NCBI GenBank assembly: GCA_965220285.1 | Contig: OZ244818.1 | Span: 4,526,001 to 4,590,000, forward strand | Origin: Bin5 sp009843665 | Lineage (GTDB): Bacteria > Chloroflexota > Anaerolineae > Caldilineales > Caldilineaceae | Length of the DNA stretch: 64,000 nt | Reading direction: 5' to 3' | Shown here: one piece after another, positions 43,856 to 53,712 of the stretch | How the letters are laid out: the number at the start of each line of letters is the position of its first letter | Numbering within the stretch: position 1 is the first letter of the stretch | Made by a program: the position numbers and the translations under genes | Notes under the pieces: generated by a model | Database searches by the model: none | The model's input: only the letters and a program-made list of their open reading frames with translations | What the model was told of the DNA's origin: nothing

Positions 43856-44860
43856 ATGCGCATGCAGGATTTCGCAGTATCCTACCACGCCGCAACCGAG
43901 ATAGTTGGTCTGTTTCGCGAAGTATTGGAAGGGTGCAAGCTCACCTCCGACGAGACGCTGCTGCTCTTCACCGACACCAGATTCAACCCTACCTACCCAG
44001 CCGCATTCATGGCGGCGGGACAGGAAATCGGCGCCGAAGTTATCCAGATGACCGTCCCGTCTACCCTCCCCGAAATCTCTTCAGCCTACATTCGTGATGC
44101 CTGGAAAGCAGCCGACCTCGTGATCGGTATGTCACAAGTGCAGTGGCTCTATTCACGGGCCCACGACGAAGCGCGTCAATCCGGGACGCGCGCGCTGATG
44201 GTCGTCGAACCCATCGACGTACTGCGCAGACTTTCCCCCAACGAGGACGTACGCAAACGCGGCCGCGCCGGCGTCCCCCTGTTGACCGCAGGCAAGGAGA
44301 TGCGCATAACGTCTAAGAACGGTACCGATTTCACCGTCAACAAAGAAGGCCGCGAGGCCTACACGCTCTACAGCCTCGCCGACGAACCCGGCAAATGGGA
44401 TCACTGGCCGCAAGGGCTGGTTACCTTCTTCGCCGCACCGGGCCAGGGCGACGGTACAATTGTGGTCGATCCCGGCACCGTCTTCCTTAAGTTCCGCCGC
44501 CACTCCACCGAGCCTGTAAAGCTCACCGTCCGCGAAGGCCGCATCGTCAAGTTCGAAGGCGGCACCGAAGCCCGCCTCGTCGAAGAGTGGTTCGCCCAGT
44601 GGAACGACCCCCGCTCCTACGAGCTGGCGCACGTCGGCTGGGGCACCGAACACCGCGCCGATTGGAACGTCATCGGCATGGACTCCGAGGCCTACTACGC
44701 CAACTTCCTCTTGGCTTTTGGCCGCAACATCTTCTGGCCGGTCGGCGGCGACAACGACGTCGAGTCGCACTGGGACTTCTGCTGCCTTGATCACGATATC
44801 TACGTCGACGATCAGGTAATCGTGGAAAACGGTACGATCGTTCCGGAGAACCTCAAGTAA
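43856..44860 (+). CDS. NicX/M29-like metalloprotein, tandem copy 3
   Basis: The 334-residue protein has ADEPGKWDHWPQG with H183, LAHVGWGTEHRADW with H259, and SHWDFCCLDHDIYVDD with H305 and D307, so the metal ligand set seen in NicX is complete. It is closer to copy 1 than to copy 2 in the GTEHRA-W and GMDSE segments. GAGGAG lies seven bases before the ATG. Its stop TAA shares one base with the ATG of the first permease of the ABC transporter, which ties the enzyme cluster to uptake of the substrate. Confidence 0.8.
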   Translation: MRMQDFAVSYHAATEIVGLFREVLEGCKLTSDETLLLFTDTRFNPTYPAAFMAAGQEIGAEVIQMTVPSTLPEISSAYIRDAWKAADLVIGMSQVQWLYSRAHDEARQSGTRALMVVEPIDVLRRLSPNEDVRKRGRAGVPLLTAGKEMRITSKNGTDFTVNKEGREAYTLYSLADEPGKWDHWPQGLVTFFAAPGQGDGTIVVDPGTVFLKFRRHSTEPVKLTVREGRIVKFEGGTEARLVEEWFAQWNDPRSYELAHVGWGTEHRADWNVIGMDSEAYYANFLLAFGRNIFWPVGGDNDVESHWDFCCLDHDIYVDDQVIVENGTIVPENLK

Positions 44861-45873
44861 TGCGACTGCTGCAATACGTCGGCAAGCGTCTGCTGCAACT
44901 GATCCCTGTGCTGTTAGGGGTCTCGGTCATAATCTTCACCATCTCCCATGTCCTTCCCGGCAATCCGGTATACCTGTTTGTCGGGATCGACACAACACCT
45001 GAAGAGATCGAGGCAATTACGAAGCGCCTGGGGCTTGACAAACCCTTGCATGAGCAGTACTTTATCTGGCTGGGAAACGTGCTGCGCGGGGACTTGGGTG
45101 ACTCCTGGTTTACCTCAGAGTCCGTCGCCCAGGACCTGATTCGGAGGTTCCCTGCCACCTTTGAAATGACCACCGCCGCCCTCCTCCTTTCGATAGCACT
45201 GGGCGTTCCCCTCGGCGTCCTGTCAGCTGTCTACAGAAACAGCTGGATCGACAACATCAGCCGTGGCATCACATTAATGGGCGTATCAGTGCCTTCCTTT
45301 TGGTTGGGGCTCCTGCTGATCTACGTCCTGTTTTACCTGTTGCGGATTTTCCCGCCGCCAAGCGGCCGCATCGGCCTGCTCATTTCACCTCCGGATCGAA
45401 TCACCGGCCTCTACCTGGTCGACAGTGTGCTGACCGGAAACTGGAAGGCCTTCAGCTCCAGCGCACAACACTTGGCCCTGCCAGTCATCACCCAGGCCCT
45501 GGTTACCCTCGCGCCCATCACCCGCCTGATGCGCTCGTCGATGCTGGAAGTCCTGGGATCTGAATACATTCAGGCAGCCCGCGCCAACGGCGTGCCCGAT
45601 CGCCAGATCTACTTCCGCGACGCCTTGCGCAATGCGCTGCTCGCCCCTTTGACTTTCGTCGCCCTGGTTTATGGCAACCTGTTGGGCGGCAGCGTGGTTC
45701 TCGAGAGGATATTCTCCTGGCCCGGAATAGGACGCTACGCGCTCGAATCTATTGTCGTCAAGGATTACAACGCGGTACAGGGCTTTGTCCTGCTCGCGGC
45801 CGTACTATACGTCCTTGTGTTCCTGATCGTGGATATCCTTTACTTTGTCATTGATCCAAGAATAACTGCCTAG
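44860..45873 (+). CDS. Dpp/Opp-type ABC transporter permease (DppB-like)
   Basis: The 337-residue inner-membrane protein opens with LLQYVGKRLLQLIPVLLGVSVIIFTISHVLPGNP, a typical DppB/OppB N-terminus (residues 3-36, membrane segment 1). Further segments lie at about 100-120, 137-160, 190-215, 270-290 and 310-330. The EAA loop is EVLGSEYIQAARANGVPDRQ. It forms the pore with the next gene product. Start overlaps the copy 3 stop. Systems of this type import di- and oligopeptides but also nickel, opines and glycosides. Confidence 0.93.
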   Translation: MRLLQYVGKRLLQLIPVLLGVSVIIFTISHVLPGNPVYLFVGIDTTPEEIEAITKRLGLDKPLHEQYFIWLGNVLRGDLGDSWFTSESVAQDLIRRFPATFEMTTAALLLSIALGVPLGVLSAVYRNSWIDNISRGITLMGVSVPSFWLGLLLIYVLFYLLRIFPPPSGRIGLLISPPDRITGLYLVDSVLTGNWKAFSSSAQHLALPVITQALVTLAPITRLMRSSMLEVLGSEYIQAARANGVPDRQIYFRDALRNALLAPLTFVALVYGNLLGGSVVLERIFSWPGIGRYALESIVVKDYNAVQGFVLLAAVLYVLVFLIVDILYFVIDPRITA

Positions 45874-45967
45874 CTATTCTGCCGTTCGTGCAAATGACGG
45901 GCTGCTCGCCGAACGCCCGCAGCAGTCCGCTATAGCGAGACTGAACCGCAATATCAGGGACCGAGAA

Positions 45968-46861
45968 ATGAGTGCAAAAGGAACGCCCTTGCAACTGGCT
46001 CTGGATACAGAATTGCCGCCGGGCCTGCAGCGATTCCTCTACCAGCTGCGCCGCAACTGGTCGACGATGGTTGGAATCGCCATAATCCTCTTCTTCGTCC
46101 TCATCGCGATCTTCGCGCCGCTGTTGGCGACCCACGACCCGGTCATCACCAACTTGGACGAACAGTTCCAGCCGCCCAGCGCCAGGCACTTTTTCGGTAC
46201 CGACGAGGTAGGATGGGACATCTACTCCCGTGTCATCTATGCGACGCGCGTTGACTTCTTAATCGCAATCGCCTCAGTGCTCATGGCGATAGCGATAGGC
46301 GTCCCGCTTGGTGGGCTGACCGGATACTTCAGTGGCCGTTTCGATGATATCCTGATGCGCATTCTCGATGCATTCCAGGCCTTCCCTCCCCTTATCCTGG
46401 CCATGGCCGTTGTCGCTGCCCTCGGCAGAAGCATCTGGCTCGTCATTGCCGTGATCGCCTTCATTAATTTCCCATCCTATCTCCGCGTCGTCCGCGCCGA
46501 AATGAAAAGCAAGAAGGAAAGCTTTTATGCCGAAGCCGCCCGGTCGGTCGGCAATCCATCCCATCGACTCATTTTTCGACATCTCATTCCCAACTGTCTC
46601 GATCCCGTTCTCGCCCAGGCCCCCCTCAACGCCGGATGGGCAATTCTGGTCGCCGCCAGCCTCAGTTTCATCGGCCTCGGCGTACCCATCCCAACGCCTG
46701 AGTGGGGCTCGATGATCAATGACGGCGTCGGAGGAATAGTCAGCGGCGAATGGTGGATCTCATTCTTCCCAGGGCTTACCGCCATGCTCGCCGTGCTCGG
46801 CTTCAATCTGTTATCTGAAGGACTGAGGGACATCTTCGATCCCAAGCGCATGGAAATGTAA
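45968..46861 (+). CDS. Dpp/Opp-type ABC transporter permease (DppC-like)
   Basis: The 297-residue protein has an N-terminal cytoplasmic stretch, membrane segments starting with IAIILFFVLIAIFAPLLA, the conserved HFFGTDEVGWDIYSRVIYATRVDF region and the EAA loop AEAARSVGNPSHRLIFRHLIPN (residues about 195-215). It is the second pore subunit. The gap to the DppB-like gene is 94 bases; the ATPase gene follows after three bases. Confidence 0.93.
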   Translation: MSAKGTPLQLALDTELPPGLQRFLYQLRRNWSTMVGIAIILFFVLIAIFAPLLATHDPVITNLDEQFQPPSARHFFGTDEVGWDIYSRVIYATRVDFLIAIASVLMAIAIGVPLGGLTGYFSGRFDDILMRILDAFQAFPPLILAMAVVAALGRSIWLVIAVIAFINFPSYLRVVRAEMKSKKESFYAEAARSVGNPSHRLIFRHLIPNCLDPVLAQAPLNAGWAILVAASLSFIGLGVPIPTPEWGSMINDGVGGIVSGEWWISFFPGLTAMLAVLGFNLLSEGLRDIFDPKRMEM

Positions 46862-46864
46862 GCG

Positions 46865-47893
46865 ATGATTGAAGTTTGGAATTCGGACACTCTCCTCGAA
46901 GTTAGAGGGCTGCATACTTACTTCTACACCTATGAGGGTGTAGTCAAGGCAGTCAACAGCGTGTCATATAAGCTCAATCGCGGTGAAATTACCGGGCTGG
47001 TCGGAGAAAGCGGCTCCGGAAAATCCGTGACCGCACAGTCCATCATCCGCCTCGTAAAGGCACCCGGCAAAATCGTCGAAGGCGAAGTCTGGCTGGATGG
47101 GCAGGACCTGATGTCATGCAGCGAAGCGGAAATGCAGACCATACGCGGCCGCAGGATCTCCATGATCTTCCAGGAACCGCGCGCCGCCCTTAATCCCCTC
47201 TTCACCGTCGGCGATCAGATCAGCCGCGTAATTCAACTGCGGGAAGGCTGCTCTCGCGGCGTTGCCGAAAGCCACGCAGTTGAAATGATGAGGGCTGTCG
47301 AAATCGCCGATCCGGACCGGCGCGCCAGTGCCTATCCCCATGAACTTTCCGGCGGTATGTGCCAGCGGGTCATGGTTGCCATGGCGCTCAGCGCCAACCC
47401 GCTTCTCTTGATCGCAGACGAACCGACAACAGGCCTCGACGTGACCGTGCAGGCGCAGGTCCTCGATCTAATCCGCCTGCGTGTGAAATCGGCCGGCTCC
47501 GCTTGCCTGTTTATCACCCATGACCTTGGCGTCGTCGCCGAACTGTGCGAACGGGTCATCGTCATGTACGCCGGCCGCGTCGTCGAACAGGGACCCGTCG
47601 CCGAGATATTCTCAAATCCGCGCCACCCGTACACCCAAGGACTGATCGCCTCCACCCTTCGCGTAGACATCGACAAACCGATTTCTACAATTCCCGGCAC
47701 CGTGCCCGACGCCGTTAATCTACCCAGCGGCTGCACATTTCATCCGCGCTGCCCCTTTGCCGAAGAGCTCTGTCAGCAGGAAGAGCCGCAGATGGTCGAA
47801 GCAGGGCAATCCCATACAACGCGCTGCCACATCGTCTCAGGACGAATCGAACGCGAAATGCTCGAAGAAGCTTGGACACTGGAGACGGCTTAG
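46865..47893 (+). CDS. Dpp/Opp-type ABC transporter ATPase (DppD-like)
   Basis: The 342-residue ATPase has Walker A GLVGESGSGKSVT, the Q-loop in ISMIFQEPRAALNP, the signature LSGGMCQRVMVAMAL (LSGGM instead of LSGGQ), Walker B LLIADEPTTGLDVT and the switch ITHDLGVVAE. The C-terminal oligopeptide/dipeptide segment has CTFHPRCPFAEELCQQEEP, with the cysteines that hold an iron-sulfur cluster in some homologues. It pairs with the DppF-like ATPase 63 bases downstream. Confidence 0.94.
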   Translation: MIEVWNSDTLLEVRGLHTYFYTYEGVVKAVNSVSYKLNRGEITGLVGESGSGKSVTAQSIIRLVKAPGKIVEGEVWLDGQDLMSCSEAEMQTIRGRRISMIFQEPRAALNPLFTVGDQISRVIQLREGCSRGVAESHAVEMMRAVEIADPDRRASAYPHELSGGMCQRVMVAMALSANPLLLIADEPTTGLDVTVQAQVLDLIRLRVKSAGSACLFITHDLGVVAELCERVIVMYAGRVVEQGPVAEIFSNPRHPYTQGLIASTLRVDIDKPISTIPGTVPDAVNLPSGCTFHPRCPFAEELCQQEEPQMVEAGQSHTTRCHIVSGRIEREMLEEAWTLETA

Positions 47894-47956
47894 TTCGGCA
47901 TCAATTCTCAGATGCTATAGCTGGCCCGAAGCATAATTCTCACCTGAAGACCGGAA

Positions 47957-48988
47957 ATGACCTACGCCAACGGCGAAGCATTCGTACAAATCCGCAACCT
48001 GCGCAAGGACTTTCCAATTCGCGTCGGCATGTTCTCCCATGTCCGCCTGCGCGCCGTCGACGACATTTCGTTCGACATCCCTAAAGGCGCCACCATGGGA
48101 CTGGTCGGCGAAAGCGGCTGCGGCAAAACGACCGCCGGACGGTGCCTCCTGCGACTGATCGAACCGACATCCGGCGAGATTCGCATGGGCGAACACAACC
48201 TCACCGACCTCAAGAGCGAGCAGGTCGCCCAGATGCGCGGTCGTATGCAGATGGTCTTTCAGGATCCCGGCGGATCCCTGACGCCCCGTATGACCATCGG
48301 CGCCATCCTTCGCGAGCCGCTCGATCTGCACACCAATCTGAACGCGCACGAGAAGGACCAGCGCGTCCGCCAGCTGCTCGCTCAGGTGGGCCTGCAGCCC
48401 GATCACCTCACTCGCTATCCCCACCAGTTCAGCGGCGGCCAGCAACAGCGAATCGGCGTCGCCCGCGCCATCGCCACCCATCCCGATTTCATCGTTCTCG
48501 ACGAACCCACCTCCGCGCTCGATGTATCGGTTCGAGGCCAGATTCTGCGCCTGCTTACGCAGTTGCAAGAGGAGATGGGCCTGACCTACCTGTTTATTTC
48601 CCACGATCTGAGTGTAATTAAGCATACCTGCAATCAAGTGGCGGTTATGTATCTGGGTCGCATCGTAGAGATCGGGAGCACAGAGGATATCTTTGACTCA
48701 CCAACCCACCCCTACACCCAGGCCCTGCTGTCGGCAGTACCCATTCCCGACCCAACGCAGCGCGGCAAGGAGCGCTTGAAACTGCCCGGGGAAGTGCCCA
48801 GCCCAATCGACCTGCCTCCAGGTTGTCGGCTGTATTCGCGCTGCCCTTACCGTCGCGACGCCTGCTTGGAACCGGGACCTCCGCTTCTGCAAGTTGGCGA
48901 CTCGCACAAAGCCGCCTGTATCCTGGTCGACGAGAGTATCCGTCTTGGCGGAGGCAACACTTCCGCTGCCTTGTCACAGCTTGCCTAG
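47957..48988 (+). CDS. Dpp/Opp-type ABC transporter ATPase (DppF-like)
   Basis: The 343-residue protein has FPIRVGMFSHVRLRAVDDIS, the characteristic front of DppF/OppF ATPases, Walker A GLVGESGCGKTTAGR, Q-loop MQMVFQDPGGSLTP, signature FSGGQQQRIGVARAI, Walker B FIVLDEPTSALDVS and switch ISHDLSVIKH. The tail CRLYSRCPYRRDACLEPGP has the four cysteines of the C-terminal domain. With the DppD-like subunit it powers the importer. Confidence 0.94.
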   Translation: MTYANGEAFVQIRNLRKDFPIRVGMFSHVRLRAVDDISFDIPKGATMGLVGESGCGKTTAGRCLLRLIEPTSGEIRMGEHNLTDLKSEQVAQMRGRMQMVFQDPGGSLTPRMTIGAILREPLDLHTNLNAHEKDQRVRQLLAQVGLQPDHLTRYPHQFSGGQQQRIGVARAIATHPDFIVLDEPTSALDVSVRGQILRLLTQLQEEMGLTYLFISHDLSVIKHTCNQVAVMYLGRIVEIGSTEDIFDSPTHPYTQALLSAVPIPDPTQRGKERLKLPGEVPSPIDLPPGCRLYSRCPYRRDACLEPGPPLLQVGDSHKAACILVDESIRLGGGNTSAALSQLA

Positions 48989-49174
48989 GCGCACGAAAGT
49001 GTAAGGCAGAGCACCCCCCCGATTAGTCTCGGGAAGCAGCCCTGCCGCTGCACGAGCGCCGCAAAACAACAGCGTCCTGATCCAGCTGTCAGGCGTCAAC
49101 CAATCATCCGACAGAAATTGTGGACAGCGAGCTGGCGCTTCCTAAAGCATTCTTGCCGAAAGGAGTTTGCAGAC

Positions 49175-50902
49175 ATGCTGAGCAAAACGATGTCGCACCG
49201 TGCTTTGATGATGGCTTTTGTCAGCCTTCTTGTCGTCGCGCTGTTGGCCGCATGTGCCCCTGGCGTAGGCCCGGAAGCCCCGGCCGACACAGGGGAAGCC
49301 GCCGCAGATACATCCGGGATGACTGGCCGCGAAGCCGCACTCGCTACCGCTTCCGAAGAAGATCGGACCCTCATCGTAGCCGTCAGCCAGGACCTCTCTA
49401 CGCTCGACTGGGACGTATCCGGCGCCTTCCCCCGCATGACCGAGACGCAGGTCAACGTCCTCGGCAGCTGGGCTCAACCGGCCATCATCGAGCATGAGGA
49501 CGGCAGCTTGACCGGCGACGCACTCAATTTCGAGCCAATGCTGGCCGACTCGATGGTGATCTCGATGGATGGCACGCAATGGACCTTCAAATTGCCAGAA
49601 GGCATGAAACACTATCCTTCCGGCAATGAGATCACAGCCAACGACTACCTGTACTACAAGGATCGGCGCGGCAACATGCGTGTCCCACCTTCGCTCGACC
49701 GCCTGGTCCGCCTGGCCACCAAAGAAGAGCCCCTCAAAGGGTTCGAGGTGATCGACGACTACACCTTCCGCTTCAACGCTTCCGATTGGACGCCAATCTT
49801 GCGGCCCTTCATGAGCTGCTGTCAGTTCGGCTACCTGATCGACAGCCAGGCCTACATGGACGCCGGCGAAGCCGACGGCGACAAGTGGGGTCAGGAGTAC
49901 GCCAAGACCAACATGCCCAGCAGCGGCCCTTACTACATCCATGAACGCATTCCCAACGAGTCGATGGAGTTCCGCACCAATCCGAACTGGCAGGGCAAAG
50001 AGCCGTTCTTTAACCGCATAATCTTTACCGTCGTGCCCGAGTCGGCCGACCGCGTGCTCTTGCTGAAGGCCGGCGAGGTGGACATGGCCCAGGACCTGTC
50101 TGCCAAGGAAATCAACGATCTTCGCAGCGATGCCAATGTCAGCACAAAGCAGGTACGCATTGGCGACATGATCGTTATGCCGATCAACCACAACACGGAA
50201 CCCTTCAACGACAAGCGTGTGCGCCAGGCTGTTTCATACTTGATTCCCTATGACGACATAATCGAGAACGTATGGTTTGGCAGCGCCGAGCGAAGTTTAG
50301 GACCGGTACCTTCCATGGTGCCCGGCTATGACCACAGCTATTGGCCTTACGACCTGCCCAAAGAAGAGGCCATTGCCAAGGCGAAAGAACTTCTGGCTGA
50401 GGCCGGCTATGCCGACGGCCTGGAATTCGATCTGAACATCGATCTGGGCACGCCAGAACAGGCAAGCATGGCCAAGATCATTCAGAGCGCCCTGTCAGAA
50501 GCTGGCATCACCGTCAATGTCAATCCAATGCCGCGCGCTGCCTATCAGGAAGGCAAAAACCAGGGCACGCACACCTCGGCGCTCGATACACTCTTCCCCT
50601 GGACGGCCGAGCCTGGCTACTTCATGGACATCCTGCTGGGTTGCGCCTCCTACGGCAATCGCTACAGCGGTGTCTGCTTGGAGGAAGCAGATGACTTGAT
50701 CCGCCAAGCCGGCACGACCGTGGATGAAGATGCGCGTTTCGAACTGTACAGCCAGGCTCAGCGCCTGCATATCGACAATGCTTCCTGGATCTGGATTGGC
50801 GCCCGTTACTTCAATCTGGCCATTGGTTCCGATATTGAAGGCTATGTTGCCTTCCCCGATACCCGCACGCGCTACTGGCACCTCTATCGCGATAGCGAGT
50901 AG
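49175..50902 (+). CDS. Family 5 solute-binding lipoprotein of the Dpp/Opp-type transporter
   Basis: I start at the ATG at 49175, with AAAGGAG nine bases upstream. The 575-residue product has a Sec signal (MAFVSLLVVALLAAC) with lipobox LAAC, then an acidic, Ala/Pro-rich linker. The mature part has the family 5 features: LIVAVSQDLSTLDWDVSG, MVISMDGTQWTFKLPEGMKHYPSG, PSSGPYYIHERIPNE, and the late LLAEAGYADGLEFDLNID. It delivers the ligand to the permeases. It lies last in the transporter group, 186 bases after the ATPase, in a position that allows separate expression. The ligand may be a peptide, amide or the substrate of the NicX-like proteins. Confidence 0.93.
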   Translation: MLSKTMSHRALMMAFVSLLVVALLAACAPGVGPEAPADTGEAAADTSGMTGREAALATASEEDRTLIVAVSQDLSTLDWDVSGAFPRMTETQVNVLGSWAQPAIIEHEDGSLTGDALNFEPMLADSMVISMDGTQWTFKLPEGMKHYPSGNEITANDYLYYKDRRGNMRVPPSLDRLVRLATKEEPLKGFEVIDDYTFRFNASDWTPILRPFMSCCQFGYLIDSQAYMDAGEADGDKWGQEYAKTNMPSSGPYYIHERIPNESMEFRTNPNWQGKEPFFNRIIFTVVPESADRVLLLKAGEVDMAQDLSAKEINDLRSDANVSTKQVRIGDMIVMPINHNTEPFNDKRVRQAVSYLIPYDDIIENVWFGSAERSLGPVPSMVPGYDHSYWPYDLPKEEAIAKAKELLAEAGYADGLEFDLNIDLGTPEQASMAKIIQSALSEAGITVNVNPMPRAAYQEGKNQGTHTSALDTLFPWTAEPGYFMDILLGCASYGNRYSGVCLEEADDLIRQAGTTVDEDARFELYSQAQRLHIDNASWIWIGARYFNLAIGSDIEGYVAFPDTRTRYWHLYRDSE

Positions 50903-50994
50903 CCCAGGGACATGGCAAAAGTAGTTCGCAGCCACTTGACCGGTCGGGCGGTGTCGCCGGGTCGAGTGGCAACCTGAACCAACCTGCTCAACTC

Positions 50995-52476
50995 TTGAGA
51001 TACAGGTACCAATACAGAAACAGACAGTGCCGGGGACATCTCTTACAAAACTTGCAGTCCTGCGACGAAGTTGACACCGTCTCCGGCGCTGTCCTGTCTA
51101 CCGTTCAGCATCATGACCTGCTCAAGGCTGCCAGGCACGTGGTTCCCAAGAAACTGAGCCAGCGGTATATCTTCGACTTCTGGTATCCGTTGGCGCTCAG
51201 TTGGCTGATGATGAGCATCGCCGACCCTGTCGTGAGTGCCGGAATCACCCGTCTTCCCCAGCCGGAACTGGAACTGGCCGCATTCGGAGTGGCCCAACCG
51301 ATCGCAATCCTCATGGAAAGCCCCATCATCTATATGCTGGGCACCGGGGTGGCCCTGGTTCGCAATCGCGCCATGTACAAGCTCGTGTGGCGCTTCATGC
51401 TTCACCTGTCGATCCTGATGACCGTAGCCAGCGCTCTGCTTTTCTTTACACCCGCCTACCACGTCATGACCCGCACGCTCCTCGGCCTGACGGAGGATGT
51501 AGCGGCTGCCGCCCGTCCTGCCATGCAGCTTCTCCTGCTCTGGCCTGCCGCCATCGGTCTGCGTCGCTTCCTCCAGGGCGTACTCATCCGACATGGCTAC
51601 ACGCGCCATATCACCTGGGGAGCGATTTTCCGGCTTGCCACCTTGACCGTCACCATGGCCGTCGGCGCCTGGTTCGGAGGTCTGCCCGGCGCCGTCCTCG
51701 GTGGTCTGGCTATGGTTCTCAGCGTTATCGTCGAGGCAATTGTGATCGCCTGGTGGGCACGGCCGATCGTTCGTACTCACATTTTTGACAAAGAGGAAGC
51801 TCCCGATCAGCGCCAGCCTGACATGACCTATGCCGGAATGTGGCGCTTCTACCTACCCTTGGCCGCAACCGACGTCATGCGCGTCATCTCCCGTCCTCTC
51901 GTCGTCGCCGGCATAGCCCGCTCTGCCATGCCCGCCGCTTCCCTGGCCGCCTTCCCCGTTGCTTTTGGCCTGGGTATGTTCTTCTCCAGCCCCATGCGCG
52001 CCTCCCATGAGGTCGTCATCGCCCTCCTCAAGGACGAACGAACTTACCAGGCCCTGCGGCGCTTCATAGTCATTTCCGGTGCGCTGCTGAGCCTCACTAT
52101 GGCCGTGCTCGTTTTCACCCCCTTGGACCACTTCTACTTCACCGTCCTCTTGGGTGTGCCGGCCGACATCAAGCCTCTGGCAGCACTCGGCGCCCAGTTC
52201 ATGGTACCGATAACCTTCCTGATGGCCTGGCAGAATCTCTATCGCGGCCGCCTCATGAAGCGCCATGATACCCGCTTCATTCAGCTTGGTATGGCGGTCA
52301 ACATGGTCAGCATGTTACTCGCGTTGACAATCGGCGTCTCGGTCGGGCTGGCCTCTGGCGTCGTTGTGGGAGCGGCTTCAGTCATTCTTGCCCATACTGT
52401 GGAGGTCGTAATTCTGAATACAGCCAGCCGGCCGACCGACACTTTGTCGGACCTGCAGCCGACCAGCGCACACTAG
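50995..52476 (+). CDS. MATE/MOP-superfamily-like multi-pass membrane protein
   Basis: The product (493 residues from the TTG at 50995) has about 12 hydrophobic segments, among them LALSWLMMSIADPVVSAG, ILMTVASALLFFTPAY, LLLLWPAAIGLRRFLQG, VISGALLSLTMAVLVF and MVSMLLALTIGVSVGLASGVVV. The two halves repeat a similar plan (about 50-250 and 290-480), and the R-FLQG and N-Y-G R segments resemble MOP-superfamily exporters (MATE or ANKH-like). The start is uncertain: the first 45 residues look non-homologous, and a GTG or TTG further in is possible. It may export a product of the cluster. Confidence 0.6.
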   Translation: MRYRYQYRNRQCRGHLLQNLQSCDEVDTVSGAVLSTVQHHDLLKAARHVVPKKLSQRYIFDFWYPLALSWLMMSIADPVVSAGITRLPQPELELAAFGVAQPIAILMESPIIYMLGTGVALVRNRAMYKLVWRFMLHLSILMTVASALLFFTPAYHVMTRTLLGLTEDVAAAARPAMQLLLLWPAAIGLRRFLQGVLIRHGYTRHITWGAIFRLATLTVTMAVGAWFGGLPGAVLGGLAMVLSVIVEAIVIAWWARPIVRTHIFDKEEAPDQRQPDMTYAGMWRFYLPLAATDVMRVISRPLVVAGIARSAMPAASLAAFPVAFGLGMFFSSPMRASHEVVIALLKDERTYQALRRFIVISGALLSLTMAVLVFTPLDHFYFTVLLGVPADIKPLAALGAQFMVPITFLMAWQNLYRGRLMKRHDTRFIQLGMAVNMVSMLLALTIGVSVGLASGVVVGAASVILAHTVEVVILNTASRPTDTLSDLQPTSAH

Positions 52477-52599
52477 CGACCCGAATCGAAACGGCTCGAA
52501 CCGTCGCACGCATACATTCCCGGAACCTCCGGCCCGCAGGCCGGACCGGTTGCGCCAAACGATTCTCTACGCGACACTGAACACAAAGGAGTAGTTAAC

Positions 52600-53601
52600 A
52601 TGGCAAACTTCGAACTCGCAGGCCTGAGCGCCGCGCCAGGTGAAGTCGTAAAGGGCCACCTCGGCCACGTCACCCTGGCCGATGGCAACAAAGTTGGTGT
52701 GCCTGTTGTTATCGTGAATGGCGTCGAAGATGGCCCCACGTTGGTGGTCACCGCCTCCATCCATGGCACTGAAATCAACGGCACCGGCGCCCTCCTCAAA
52801 ACCGTACGCGCCACCGACCCCCAGCAGCTGAAAGGGCGCCTCGTTGCCATAACCGTCGGCAACCCCTTCGCCTTCCAGGTCGGCTCCTACTTCTCCCCCG
52901 TAATCGCCCCCACTGGCGACGGTATCAACATGTCCTCCGCTCCCATGTGGCCGGCCGACTCCGGCGGCACCGTCACCCTCCGCTTGGCCGGTGTGATCGG
53001 CGAAGCGCTAAAGGTAGCCACCCACTCCATAGACGTCCACTCCAATCCGCCCGATGCCATCCCCTTCACCCTGATTCGCCGCGACGCCTGTCCCGACGAA
53101 AACGTACTCAACGAGATGGAAAAGATGGCTGAAGCCTGGGGTTTCACCGTCATCGATTCGCCCGGCCGCTCCGCCACCGGCGTCGTCGGCAGCTCCCTGG
53201 CCCACGGCATCCCCTCCATGACGCCCGAGCTCATCGCCGATTTCTTCCTCTGGGAAGACAACACGAACTCCGGCCAGATCGGGATCACCAACACCATGAA
53301 GGCCATCGGTATGCTGGAAGGCGACATCGTTCCCCAGGCAACACCGCCGATGAAAGGCGACTTCTACATGGCCGACCGCCTCACCTCGCACAAAGGCGGC
53401 CTCATGTGGATCAAACACCCACCCGGCACCTTCCTGCGCGAGGGCGACACAGCCGTAGACATGATGGACGTCTGGGGCGATCTCATCGAAGAAGTCAAAA
53501 TGCCCTACGACGGCTACTGCTGGTCCTTCACCGGCGGCGTCGGTTACACACAGGTCGTGCCCGAAGGCACACAAATCGCTTTCACCTTCCGCGAACGCTG
53601 A
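52600..53601 (+). CDS. AstE/AspA-type zinc hydrolase (succinylglutamate desuccinylase/aspartoacylase family)
   Basis: The 333-residue protein has the zinc site of the M14-like AstE/AspA family: TASIHGTEINGTG (His and Glu ligands, about residue 54-57) and SIDVHSNPP (His ligand, about 143). A later FTGGVGYTQVVPEG stretch closes the domain that covers the active site. Members cleave N-acyl amino acids such as N-succinylglutamate or N-acetylaspartate, and some act on other amides. AAAGGAG lies nine bases before the ATG. It fits with the M20 peptidase and racemase-type gene in the same cluster for breakdown of amide-linked compounds. Confidence 0.86.
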   Translation: MANFELAGLSAAPGEVVKGHLGHVTLADGNKVGVPVVIVNGVEDGPTLVVTASIHGTEINGTGALLKTVRATDPQQLKGRLVAITVGNPFAFQVGSYFSPVIAPTGDGINMSSAPMWPADSGGTVTLRLAGVIGEALKVATHSIDVHSNPPDAIPFTLIRRDACPDENVLNEMEKMAEAWGFTVIDSPGRSATGVVGSSLAHGIPSMTPELIADFFLWEDNTNSGQIGITNTMKAIGMLEGDIVPQATPPMKGDFYMADRLTSHKGGLMWIKHPPGTFLREGDTAVDMMDVWGDLIEEVKMPYDGYCWSFTGGVGYTQVVPEGTQIAFTFRER

Positions 53602-53712
53602 CGACACATGGACCGTAAATTCCCGATTGGTAGCGACGACTCCATGTTCAATTTGCCATTCAGAGTGAGGTGCGAGGTAGTTTCTCTCTCCTCTCTTCTC
53701 TTTCCTTGCTCT

